Source of the DNA: Pseudomonadota bacterium
GTDB taxonomy: Bacteria; Pseudomonadota; Alphaproteobacteria; Ferrovibrionales; Ferrovibrionaceae
Assembly: GCA_023434425.1 (NCBI GenBank)
Contig: JAEYSS010000296.1
Coordinates: 1-6,080, forward strand
Direction of reading: 5' to 3'
Length of the DNA: 6,080 nucleotides
Shown: positions 1 to 6,080 of the stretch, piece after piece
Layout: the number at the start of each line of letters is the position of its first letter
Position numbering within the stretch: the first letter of the stretch is position 1
The notes under the pieces: model-generated
Database searches by the model: none
What the model was told of the DNA's origin: nothing
What the model saw: only the letters and a program-made list of their open reading frames with translations
Position numbers and translations under genes: made by a program

Positions 1-153
1 GAGCTTTTGCCTAAAGTCGCATGGCCGGCTCTGCCGGCGTTGCGCCGCGCCGATGGCAGCCTGCTGGCCGTGCCGGCGCTGGGCTGGGGCCGCCTGCCGG
101 CCGGTGTCACAATGTCCTTCCAGCCGGCGCTGCCAGCGGCTTTTCCGGCCTGA
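1..153 (+). CDS. tilS: tRNA(Ile)-lysidine synthetase, C-terminal end only (5' part outside window)
   Basis: The frame is open from the first base and gives 50 residues before TGA at 151-153. TilS uses ATP and lysine to convert the wobble cytidine of the CAU-anticodon tRNA-Ile to lysidine, so that it reads AUA codons; it acts in the cytoplasm. Only the extreme C-terminus is visible. It contains 'LPALRRADGSLLAVPALGWG', which matches the usual TilS ending of a short beta-rich segment with an L-L-A-V-P motif followed by a Gly/Trp turn. The catalytic N-terminal PP-loop domain lies outside the window, so the call rests on this tail and on position: tilS directly upstream of ftsH is a conserved proteobacterial order, commonly after pal and ybgF. 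The next gene on the same strand starts 166 bases downstream and seems to have its own promoter. The identity is likely but not provable from 50 residues. Confidence 0.72.
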   Translation, partial: ELLPKVAWPALPALRRADGSLLAVPALGWGRLPAGVTMSFQPALPAAFPA

Positions 154-202
154 ATCCGCGGTTCGCGGCCTGGTCCGGCGCCAGATTCTCCTGCGGTAAC
201 CG

Positions 203-233
203 CTTGTTTAGACCGGGTGAGCGCATATCTATG
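203..233 (+). promoter_or_regulatory. Candidate sigma32 (RpoH) heat-shock promoter for ftsH
   Basis: CTTG at 203-206 is followed by 17 bases and then CATATCTATG at 224-233. The alphaproteobacterial RpoH -10 consensus as I recall it is CYTATNTNNG; this site departs from it only at the second base. The implied transcript start near 237-241 gives a leader of about 80 bases before the ftsH start. ftsH is RpoH-controlled in E. coli and Caulobacter, which fits. A sigma70 reading (TTGTTT at 204-209 with TATCTA at 226-231) overlaps the same bases but is a poorer match. No other convincing promoter lies between tilS and ftsH. This is a pattern match only. Confidence 0.5.
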
Positions 234-244
234 GTTTGTGCCGT

Positions 245-290
245 GGAAAATCGGCTAAAATTTTCCGTCTCCGGAGCTTCAGCCGGGGAG
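245..290 (+). other. Two tandem hairpins in the ftsH leader
   Basis: Hairpin 1 pairs GGAAAAT (245-251) with ATTTTCC (260-266): seven perfect base pairs and an 8-base loop. Hairpin 2 pairs CTCCGG (269-274) with CCGGGG (283-288): six pairs, one of them G-U, and an 8-base loop. Both fall between the predicted transcript start and the ribosome-binding site at 302-309. The 3' arm of hairpin 1 (TTTTCC, 261-266) can instead pair with GGAAAG (302-307) inside the ribosome-binding site, because GTGGAAA occurs twice (243-249 and 300-306). The leader could therefore switch between an open and a masked ribosome-binding site. The pairings are visible in the sequence; any regulatory role is inferred. Confidence 0.4.
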
Positions 291-301
291 GGGTGTTGCG
301 T

Positions 302-309
302 GGAAAGGA
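302..309 (+). promoter_or_regulatory. Ribosome-binding site selecting the GTG start of ftsH
   Basis: GGAAAGGA lies 10 bases before GTG at 320-322 and 16 bases before the in-frame ATG at 326-328. The spacing favours the GTG start, two codons upstream of the ATG. The frame is also open further upstream to 236, but that stretch has no ribosome-binding site and encodes sequence unlike FtsH. Confidence 0.6.
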
Positions 310-319
310 ACGGGCTTCC

Positions 320-2257
<1,938 letters not shown>

Positions 2258-2281
2258 TCGCGAGATACCGAGTGAATACGG

Positions 2282-2315
2282 AAACGCCCGGGTTCAGCCC
2301 CGGGCGTTTTTCTTT
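2282..2315 (+). terminator. Intrinsic terminator of ftsH
   Basis: An 11-base-pair perfect stem (2282-2292 with 2299-2309) with the 6-base loop TTCAGC is followed by a T-rich run (2307-2315, TTTTTCTTT). The stem core ACGCCCGGG/CCCGGGCGT is strongly G+C-rich. It begins 24 bases after the ftsH stop, so the ftsH transcript very likely ends here rather than reading into the convergent gene beyond. Confidence 0.92.
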
Positions 2316-2339
2316 GTGGGCTTTCTCCAACCCACAATT

Positions 2340-2367
2340 CGTCACCCTCGGGCTTGACCCGAGGGTC
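2340..2367 (+). repeat. Palindromic intergenic unit A (REP-like)
   Basis: A 28-base unit starting CGTCACCC. The perfect 9-base-pair stem is ACCCTCGGG (2344-2352) with CCCGAGGGT (2358-2366), and the loop is CTTGA. It shares its plan (CGTCA leader, 9-bp stem, CTTG-containing loop) with units B, C and D in this window. It lies between the convergent ends of ftsH and the 2505-2786 gene, and faces the inverted unit B 68 bases further on. Confidence 0.85.
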
Positions 2368-2435
2368 CATTCGCCCGCGACACCATCATCAGGCGATGCC
2401 TGCCCTCCATCGGCGCCAGTGCAAGTCCTGCCTGA

Positions 2436-2463
2436 GATCCCCGGATCAAGTCCGGGGATGACG
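2436..2463 (-). repeat. Palindromic intergenic unit B, inverted partner of A
   Basis: The same 28-base design as unit A in reverse orientation: the + strand ends in GGGGATGACG. The perfect 9-bp stem is ATCCCCGGA (2437-2445) with TCCGGGGAT (2451-2459), and the loop is TCAAG, which is CTTGA on the other strand. A and B form an inverted pair as in a REPIN-like element. It sits just past the 3' end of the - strand gene 2505-2786 and could act in 3'-end formation, but there is no T-run to make it a classical terminator. Confidence 0.85.
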
Positions 2464-2504
2464 GAGTTGGAATCGGAATGGGCGAGGGCGCGCGTCCCTG
2501 CCCC

Positions 2505-2786
2505 TCACTCCGCCGCCTGCTGCTCCACCGGCTGCACCGGCTGGAAATCCGGCTGCGGCCATGGCGTGTCGGCGAGGCGCTTCTGCGCCTCCAGCAGGGC
2601 GCGGATCGCGGCGGTCAGCGCGTCGCTGCAGCGGTCGGGTTTGACCAGCAGGCCCTGGGCATCGACGCAGCCGGCGCCAAAGCTGCTGCGCAGCAGCGCC
2701 TCGGCCCGGCGCACCTCCTGCAGGATCTCTGCGGAATTGCGGAAGGCGGCGGGCAGGGTCTCGGCTTGGTGGACGGCGTCGGACAT
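2505..2786 (-). CDS. Small hypothetical protein, 93 residues, mostly helical
   Basis: I do not recognise this protein. The sequence starts MSDAVHQAETLPAAFRNSAE and is rich in Ala, Leu, Glu and Arg. It looks like two amphipathic helical segments (about 8-36 and 53-71) joined by a short loop, with a Pro/Gln-rich tail from about 74. There are two cysteines (C40 in GAGCVD and C53 in PDRCSD), no signal peptide and no membrane segment. ATG at 2784-2786 is chosen because GAGGGG lies just upstream on the coding strand; a further in-frame ATG at 2856-2858 would add 24 residues that look non-coding. Third codon positions are overwhelmingly G or C, as in the neighbouring real genes, which supports this strand over the opposite one. 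It converges on ftsH and is divergent from the GST gene, with 166 bases between their starts. Confidence 0.6.
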   Translation of the reverse strand: MSDAVHQAETLPAAFRNSAEILQEVRRAEALLRSSFGAGCVDAQGLLVKPDRCSDALTAAIRALLEAQKRLADTPWPQPDFQPVQPVEQQAAE

Positions 2787-2952
2787 GCGTGGCCCCTCAC
2801 TGCAGATATACGCTGGCCGTGATCTGGCCATTGCGACGCAGCCCTTCAAGAGGCTCACAAAGATTTCACATAGCGCGGAACCGGCGGCGTCGCGCTTCGT
2901 TGACCGGCTTCCGTCATGCTAGCCTCGCGCCCGCAACCTGCAGCGAGGCCGC

Positions 2953-3588
2953 ATGCTCACCGTCCATCACTTAGGCAAGTCGCAGTCCGAACGCATCGTC
3001 TGGCTCTGCGAGGAGCTCGGGATTCCCTACGAGCTGAAGCTCTATGCCCGCGCGCCGGTGCTGGCACCCGACGACTACCGCGCGCTGCATCCGATCGGCT
3101 CGGCGCCGGTCATAACAGATGGCGATCTCACGCTGGCGGAATCCGGCGCGGTGGTGGAGTGGATCATCGCGAAACACGGCGCGGGCCGCCTGAGCGTAGG
3201 CAAGGACGATCCAGCCTTTGCCGACTATCTCTACTGGTTCCATTTCGCCAACGGCACCTTGCAGCCGGCGGTGATGCGGCTGATGATTTCCGGGCGCTTC
3301 TCGCCGCCGGAGGATCATCCGGCGCTGAAGCTGGGGCAGGGCCGCATGCAGCGCATTCTCGGCCATCTGGAAACGCGGCTCAGCAAAGTGCCGTATCTCG
3401 CCGGCGACAGCTTCACGGCGGCCGATATCATGACGGTGTTCTCGCTCACCACCATGCGCTATTTCCAGCCTTACGATCTCTCAGGCTATCCCTGCATTTT
3501 GCAGTATCTGGTGCGCATCGGCGCGCGCCCGGCCTATCAGCGCGCCATGCTGAAAGGCGATCCGGGGATGAAGCCGCTGCTGGGGTGA
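2953..3588 (+). CDS. Glutathione S-transferase family protein (Gtt1-like)
   Basis: This 211-residue protein has the length and two-domain layout of a cytosolic GST. The thioredoxin-like N-terminal domain (about 1-80) opens 'MLTVHHLGKSQSERIVWLCE'. It has the cis-proline loop SAPV (Pro52) and the Glu63-Ser64 pair (LAESGA) that contacts the glutamyl end of glutathione. The helical C-terminal domain (about 86-205) carries SFTAADI (153-159), the N-capping box and conserved Asp158 of the GST fold. The N-terminal pattern resembles the yeast Gtt1 group. The usual activity is conjugation of glutathione to electrophiles or peroxide reduction; the substrate cannot be read from sequence. GAGG at 2945-2948 sits only 4 bases before the ATG, which is close but workable. 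A TTGACC at 2900-2905 could be a -35 box, but I see no good -10. The neighbouring genes suggest no pathway, so it is probably a single-gene transcription unit. Confidence 0.88.
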   Translation: MLTVHHLGKSQSERIVWLCEELGIPYELKLYARAPVLAPDDYRALHPIGSAPVITDGDLTLAESGAVVEWIIAKHGAGRLSVGKDDPAFADYLYWFHFANGTLQPAVMRLMISGRFSPPEDHPALKLGQGRMQRILGHLETRLSKVPYLAGDSFTAADIMTVFSLTTMRYFQPYDLSGYPCILQYLVRIGARPAYQRAMLKGDPGMKPLLG

Positions 3589-3614
3589 CGTGATGGTGGT
3601 TCACATATAAAAAT

Positions 3615-3642
3615 CGTCATCCCCGGCCACAGCACGTCACCC
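3615..3642 (+). repeat. Decayed relics of the palindromic unit
   Basis: CGTCATCCCCGGCC (3615-3628) matches the first half of the unit seen at A-D but lacks the pairing arm. A second fragment, CGTCACCC (3635-3642), begins 20 bases later. Both have the same orientation as the complete unit C at 3658. They look like truncated or eroded copies lying just past the GST stop. Confidence 0.45.
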
Positions 3643-3657
3643 GCGTTACTCCAGATA

Positions 3658-3685
3658 CGTCATCCTCGGCCTTGTGCCGAGGATC
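3658..3685 (+). repeat. Palindromic intergenic unit C
   Basis: A 28-base unit with the perfect 9-bp stem ATCCTCGGC (3662-3670) with GCCGAGGAT (3676-3684) and the loop CTTGT. It lies between the convergent GST and amidotransferase genes. It is the exact reverse complement of unit D over all 28 bases. Confidence 0.88.
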
Positions 3686-3753
3686 TCAGGCCGGACTGGC
3701 AGAGACGTCGATGGAGTGCTGGTGCCGCCGTCTCTTGGCGTTGGGACGGGATG

Positions 3754-3781
3754 GATCCTCGGCACAAGGCCGAGGATGACG
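3754..3781 (-). repeat. Palindromic intergenic unit D, exact inverted copy of C
   Basis: The stem is ATCCTCGGC (3755-3763) with GCCGAGGAT (3769-3777), and the loop is ACAAG. All 28 bases match unit C on the opposite strand, with a 68-base spacer between them; the A/B pair also has a 68-base spacer. It ends 27 bases before the stop of the amidotransferase gene and may help end transcription from both sides, though no T-run follows. Confidence 0.88.
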
Positions 3782-3808
3782 GTTTGTGGTGTGGAGCCTG
3801 TGCCGTCG

Positions 3809-4486
3809 CTACCGCCCCGCCAGAAACTCCGCGATCCAGCGCATGCCGATGCCATCCGTCTCGCCGCTGTCCTGCGGCAGGCCCGGCGGCACCTGCTGCT
3901 GCGATCGCAGCGCGATCAGGTCGGCGAGATAGGCGCGGCTGAATTCCGGGTGGAACTGCACCGACAGCACCGGCGCGTTGCGATAGCGCAGGCCGGCAAA
4001 GGCGCAGGCCGCGGTCGTCGCCACCACCTCGGTCTCCGGCGGCTGCAGCACGATCTGGTCCTGATGCGAGGCCGGCATCATGATCGCCTGTCTGCTGCCG
4101 CCGAGCGTGGTGTCATACCGCTCCATGCCGACGCGAAAACCCTGTGCGGCTTTCTCGACTTTGCCGCCCAAAGCCTCGGCGATGATCTGGTGGCCGAAAC
4201 ACACGCCCACCATGCGGTGCTGCTGCTCTGCGGCGTCGCGGATGAATCGTTTGAGCGGTTCGATCCAGGGCAGGTCGTCATAGACGCCATGGCGCGAGCC
4301 AGGGATCAGCCAGGCCTCGCAGGCGTCCGGCGCGGGCAGCGTTTCGCCGTTCACGACCGAGACGGTGGTGAAGCTGGCGCCGGGCAGCAAGGCGCCGAGC
4401 TGCGCCGCGAACATCGCCGGATAGCTGATGTATGTGTCCTGCAGGGGCGCGGGCACCGGCCCGCATTCGATGATGCCGATTTTCAT
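3809..4486 (-). CDS. Class I glutamine amidotransferase domain protein
   Basis: A 225-residue stand-alone GATase-1 protein of the GuaA-like (COG0518) kind. It would hydrolyse glutamine to supply ammonia, or act as a related gamma-glutamyl hydrolase; the acceptor is unknown. The nucleophile elbow is GVCFGHQ, with Cys96. His179 and Glu181 in QFHPEF complete the Cys-His-Glu triad, and SHQDQ (140-144) is the usual segment preceding them. The N-terminal strand MKIGIIECG and the segment 'EAWLIPGSRHGVYDD' (57-71) fit the Rossmann-like fold. There is no synthetase domain and no partner gene next to it, so it is not GMP synthase itself. The only purine-rich site before the ATG is GCAGCAGG, which abuts the start codon and is too close for good initiation. 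I keep this start because the first strand begins there. It is transcribed from the same strand as the genes to its right, 75 bases after the 4562-5230 gene. Confidence 0.88.
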   Translation of the reverse strand: MKIGIIECGPVPAPLQDTYISYPAMFAAQLGALLPGASFTTVSVVNGETLPAPDACEAWLIPGSRHGVYDDLPWIEPLKRFIRDAAEQQHRMVGVCFGHQIIAEALGGKVEKAAQGFRVGMERYDTTLGGSRQAIMMPASHQDQIVLQPPETEVVATTAACAFAGLRYRNAPVLSVQFHPEFSRAYLADLIALRSQQQVPPGLPQDSGETDGIGMRWIAEFLAGR

Positions 4487-4548
4487 CCTGCTGCCATTTG
4501 GGTTTGCCCTATCCCCGGGCTGTTTAAGATGGCATGAGAGAGTACGCT

Positions 4549-4560
4549 ACACTTCAGTGT
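4549..4560 (-). other. Short perfect inverted repeat just after the 4562-5230 gene
   Basis: ACACT-TC-AGTGT (12 bases) begins one base after the stop codon of the coiled-coil gene on the - strand. It marks the left side of the shift from A+T-rich to G+C-rich sequence. No T-run follows on the - strand, and a 2-base loop is too tight for a good hairpin, so it is more likely a protein-binding site or chance than a terminator. Confidence 0.25.
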
Positions 4561-4561
4561 T

Positions 4562-5230
4562 TCAATTGAGCTTTTGATTACCTTTCTCTCCAAGAAGGAT
4601 TCGGAATTCATTTTCTAAATTTATAAGCTCTCTCTGTATGTCATTCTTTACGTGAGTGGCGATTGTATTCCATGTTTTCATTTCGTTTGTGGTTGGATTG
4701 TCACTCACAGATCGTTGGAAATCTGTCGCAGCATCCATGCATTGACGGTTTATGCCTGTGAGTGCGTCTGCGATTGGTTTTGGAAAGAAGATGCGGTTAG
4801 GCGAGTATGTGGCATAAAATTTATTTTGGGCCTTTACAATTTTCTGAAAGCGCTCGGTTTTCGAGGGCTCTCCCACATATCCACTTAATCTTACGTAGTC
4901 TTTCAGGTTGTCATAAAGTTCAGCCAGATCTGAGTAAGTCTGCGCAATAGCATCGGCACGTTTTTCATGAAGGCGAGAGAATCTAATTTCATGTTCAACA
5001 GTGACTGTATTTAGCTGTGAACGGAGTCTTTCAAGTTCAACATCTGACTTTGCCTTTAATTCGGCTTTGTGTGTCTCAAGCTTTTGATCATATTCACTCT
5101 TAATTGAACTCTTTATTCTCTCCGACATCCATGTCTTTGCTAAAAAGACAACGCCACTAGCTGCGACCGCCGCTGTAGCCAATGCCGTCGTGAATGATAG
5201 TGCAATTTGGGTAAATATCTCGGCGAACAT
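4562..5230 (-). CDS. Membrane-anchored coiled-coil protein of unknown function, A+T-rich
   Basis: I do not recognise a named family. The 222-residue protein has one hydrophobic N-terminal helix (about 10-31, ALSFTTALATAAVAASGVVF), then a charged coiled-coil-like stretch (about 36-76, with repeated KLE/ELK/ELERL patterns). Next comes LHEKRADAIAQTYSDLAELY (87-106), then a helical domain containing NRIFFPKPIADAL (145-157). The LHEKR and NRIxFP pieces resemble a recurring pattern I recall from uncharacterised proteins in accessory and defence regions; that is memory, not a search. The cytoplasmic part would hang from the inner membrane. Two sample lines count 37-38% G+C against about 67% in a line just to the right, so recent transfer is likely. 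The start is firm: GGAG (5238-5241 on this strand) lies 7 bases before the ATG, inside the end of the exporter gene, whose stop is one base away. Translation is therefore probably coupled to the exporter. Confidence 0.8.
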   Translation of the reverse strand: MFAEIFTQIALSFTTALATAAVAASGVVFLAKTWMSERIKSSIKSEYDQKLETHKAELKAKSDVELERLRSQLNTVTVEHEIRFSRLHEKRADAIAQTYSDLAELYDNLKDYVRLSGYVGEPSKTERFQKIVKAQNKFYATYSPNRIFFPKPIADALTGINRQCMDAATDFQRSVSDNPTTNEMKTWNTIATHVKNDIQRELINLENEFRILLGEKGNQKLN

Positions 5231-5231
5231 C

Positions 5232-5846
5232 TCACCGCTCCGTCAGCGCCAGCTTGGCACCGAGCGCCACGAAGACCGCCGCGAATGTCCGGCGCAGCCA
5301 CAGCATGACTTTCGGCCGGCTCAGCACATGGTCGCGCACGTAGGCGGCAAACAGCCCATACAGCGCAAACACCACAAAGGTCATCGCCATGAACACGCCG
5401 CTCATTTCCAGCATGCGCGGCAGGGCGTCGGGTGCGTCGGTCGCGATGAACTGCGGCAGGAAGGCGAAGAAGAAAATCGACAGTTTCGGATTGAGCAGGT
5501 TGATCACGATGGCCTCGATGGTCACCTGCCATGCGCTCGTCTTGTGCGGCCCCTTGCCGGTGAGCGACAGGCTGCCGCGGTCATGCCAGGTCTGCCAGGC
5601 CATCCACAGCAGATAGGCCACGCCGGCATATTTCACCGCGTCGAACAGCAGCGCGCTGGTATGCAGCAGCGCGGCCAGGCCGGTGATCGCGGCGATCATA
5701 TGCGGCACGATGCCGAGCGTGCAGCCAAAGGCCGCCACCAGGCTGGCCCGGCCGCCCCGGGTCAATCCGGCAGCAACCGTGTAGATCATGCCGGTGCCGG
5801 GCGTGGCGACGACGATCAGGGCGATCAGCAGGAAATCGAGGGTCAT
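5232..5846 (-). CDS. LysE/RhtB-family amino-acid exporter
   Basis: The 204-residue length and hydrophobic profile (about six membrane helices) are those of the LysE/RhtB translocators, which export amino acids or small derivatives from the cytoplasm. Family marks: TPGTGMIYTVAAGLTRGGR (15-33) at the usual PGP...GR site, followed by AAFGCTLGIVPH; and NLLNPKLSIFFFAFLPQF (116-133), the family's most recognisable segment. The C-terminus ALGAKLALTER is the typical ending, so the gene is intact. The usual PGP reads PGT here. ATG at 5844-5846 is chosen: AGGAGC (5855-5860 on this strand) is 8 bases upstream, and the protein then begins at the first helix; the longer reading frame would add 26 unlikely residues. 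It starts 16 bases after the XRE gene and ends one base before the coiled-coil gene, suggesting a single operon. The exported substrate cannot be told from sequence. Confidence 0.92.
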   Translation of the reverse strand: MTLDFLLIALIVVATPGTGMIYTVAAGLTRGGRASLVAAFGCTLGIVPHMIAAITGLAALLHTSALLFDAVKYAGVAYLLWMAWQTWHDRGSLSLTGKGPHKTSAWQVTIEAIVINLLNPKLSIFFFAFLPQFIATDAPDALPRMLEMSGVFMAMTFVVFALYGLFAAYVRDHVLSRPKVMLWLRRTFAAVFVALGAKLALTER

Positions 5847-5862
5847 GGTGCGCGGCTCCTGT

Positions 5863-6080
5863 TTATTCGGCAGCGTTGGGCGTATCGCCGGCCTCGGCGA
5901 AATTGGCGATCTCGACTTCGCCATCGGGGAATTCTGCCACGATATGCAGCCGCCCGCCCATGGCTTCGATCACCCGGCGCAGCGTGCTGACATACATATC
6001 CGTGCGCTTTTCCAGCTTGGCGACCGCCGGCTGCTCCACCTGCAGCAAGGCGCCCAGTTCGGCCTGCGACAGGCGCAAGG
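5863..6080 (-). CDS. XRE-family HTH regulator, antitoxin-like, 5' end outside window
   Basis: The frame runs off the right edge; 72 codons including the TAA stop (5863-5865) are visible. LSQAELGALLQVEQPAVAKL is a Cro/CI-type helix-turn-helix (second helix about AELGALL, recognition helix about EQPAVAKLEKR). It is followed by 'TDMYVSTLRRVIEAMGGRL' and a short beta segment 'HIVAEFPDGEVEI'. That order, with R-T-D-M-Y and LRRxIEAMGG, is typical of the roughly 100-residue HigA-like antitoxins whose RelE/HigB-type toxin gene usually lies directly upstream; here that would be beyond 6080. Such proteins normally repress their own operon. The TTG at 6076-6078 could be read as a start but is more likely an internal leucine, since the first HTH helix is incomplete without more residues. 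The lysE-like gene follows after 16 bases. The HTH call is firm; the antitoxin role is inferred. Confidence 0.85.
   Translation of the reverse strand, partial: LRLSQAELGALLQVEQPAVAKLEKRTDMYVSTLRRVIEAMGGRLHIVAEFPDGEVEIANFAEAGDTPNAAE

Noticed and set aside
156..168. CCGCG-GTT-CGCGG hairpin just after the tilS stop, as a possible terminator
   Set aside because: The stem is only five base pairs with a 3-base loop and no T-run follows, so termination is not supported.
2478..2822. + strand 114-codon frame opposite the small hypothetical gene
   Set aside because: The - strand version has the stronger G/C third-position bias, a better ribosome-binding site and more protein-like composition.
2340..3781. 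Palindromic repeats as a CRISPR array
   Set aside because: The units are inverted rather than direct, sit in two separate gaps, and have no regular series of similar-length spacers or cas genes.
3674..4537. 287-codon + strand frame opposite the amidotransferase
   Set aside because: It starts inside palindromic unit C, and the opposite strand has a complete catalytic triad.
4652..4888. 78-codon + strand frame within the A+T-rich gene
   Set aside because: It has no ribosome-binding site, is rich in Cys and Trp, and lies opposite a longer, coherent coiled-coil protein.
4530..5240. Search for direct repeats or a tRNA end flanking the A+T-rich gene as integration marks
   Set aside because: No shared flanking sequence, transposase, integrase or tRNA fragment is visible at either boundary; the transfer claim rests on base composition alone.
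5190..5990. 266-codon + strand frame opposite the exporter
   Set aside because: Its His/Arg/Gln-rich translation is the shadow of a LysE-family gene with clear motifs on the - strand, and it spans two real genes.

Overview
The window is G+C-rich (about 65% in the lines I counted) and reads as part of an alphaproteobacterial chromosome. The grounds are the tilS-ftsH gene order, an FtsH with the N-terminus typical of that class, and intergenic palindromes of the 'GTCATCC-CGG..CTTG..CCG-GGAT' kind that are common in alphaproteobacteria. I cannot fix the genus from the sequence.

Left third (1-2315, + strand): the last 50 codons of tilS (tRNA-Ile lysidine synthetase), a 166-base gap holding a sigma32-like promoter and a structured leader, then a complete ftsH (membrane AAA+ zinc metalloprotease) closed by a strong intrinsic terminator. 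The folP/glmM genes that often follow ftsH in proteobacteria do not follow it here.

Middle (2316-4486): a 93-residue unrecognised protein (- strand), a Gtt1-like glutathione S-transferase (+) and a class I glutamine amidotransferase (-). Both gaps between convergent genes carry a pair of inverted 28-base palindromic units, plus two decayed relics in the second gap. Across the four full units, every variable stem position is matched by a compensating change in the other arm, so the hairpin itself appears to be conserved.

Right third (4487-6080, all - strand): an apparent three-gene operon. In transcription order it holds an XRE-family antitoxin-like regulator (5' end beyond the window), a LysE/RhtB-type exporter and, one base after the exporter stop, a conspicuously A+T-rich gene for a membrane-anchored coiled-coil protein. 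The A+T-rich gene (about 37-38% G+C in the lines counted, against about 65% around it) looks horizontally acquired. It is the best candidate here for an undescribed system: the fold plan resembles uncharacterised proteins I recall from accessory regions, and an antitoxin-like regulator heads the operon. No function can be assigned from the sequence alone.
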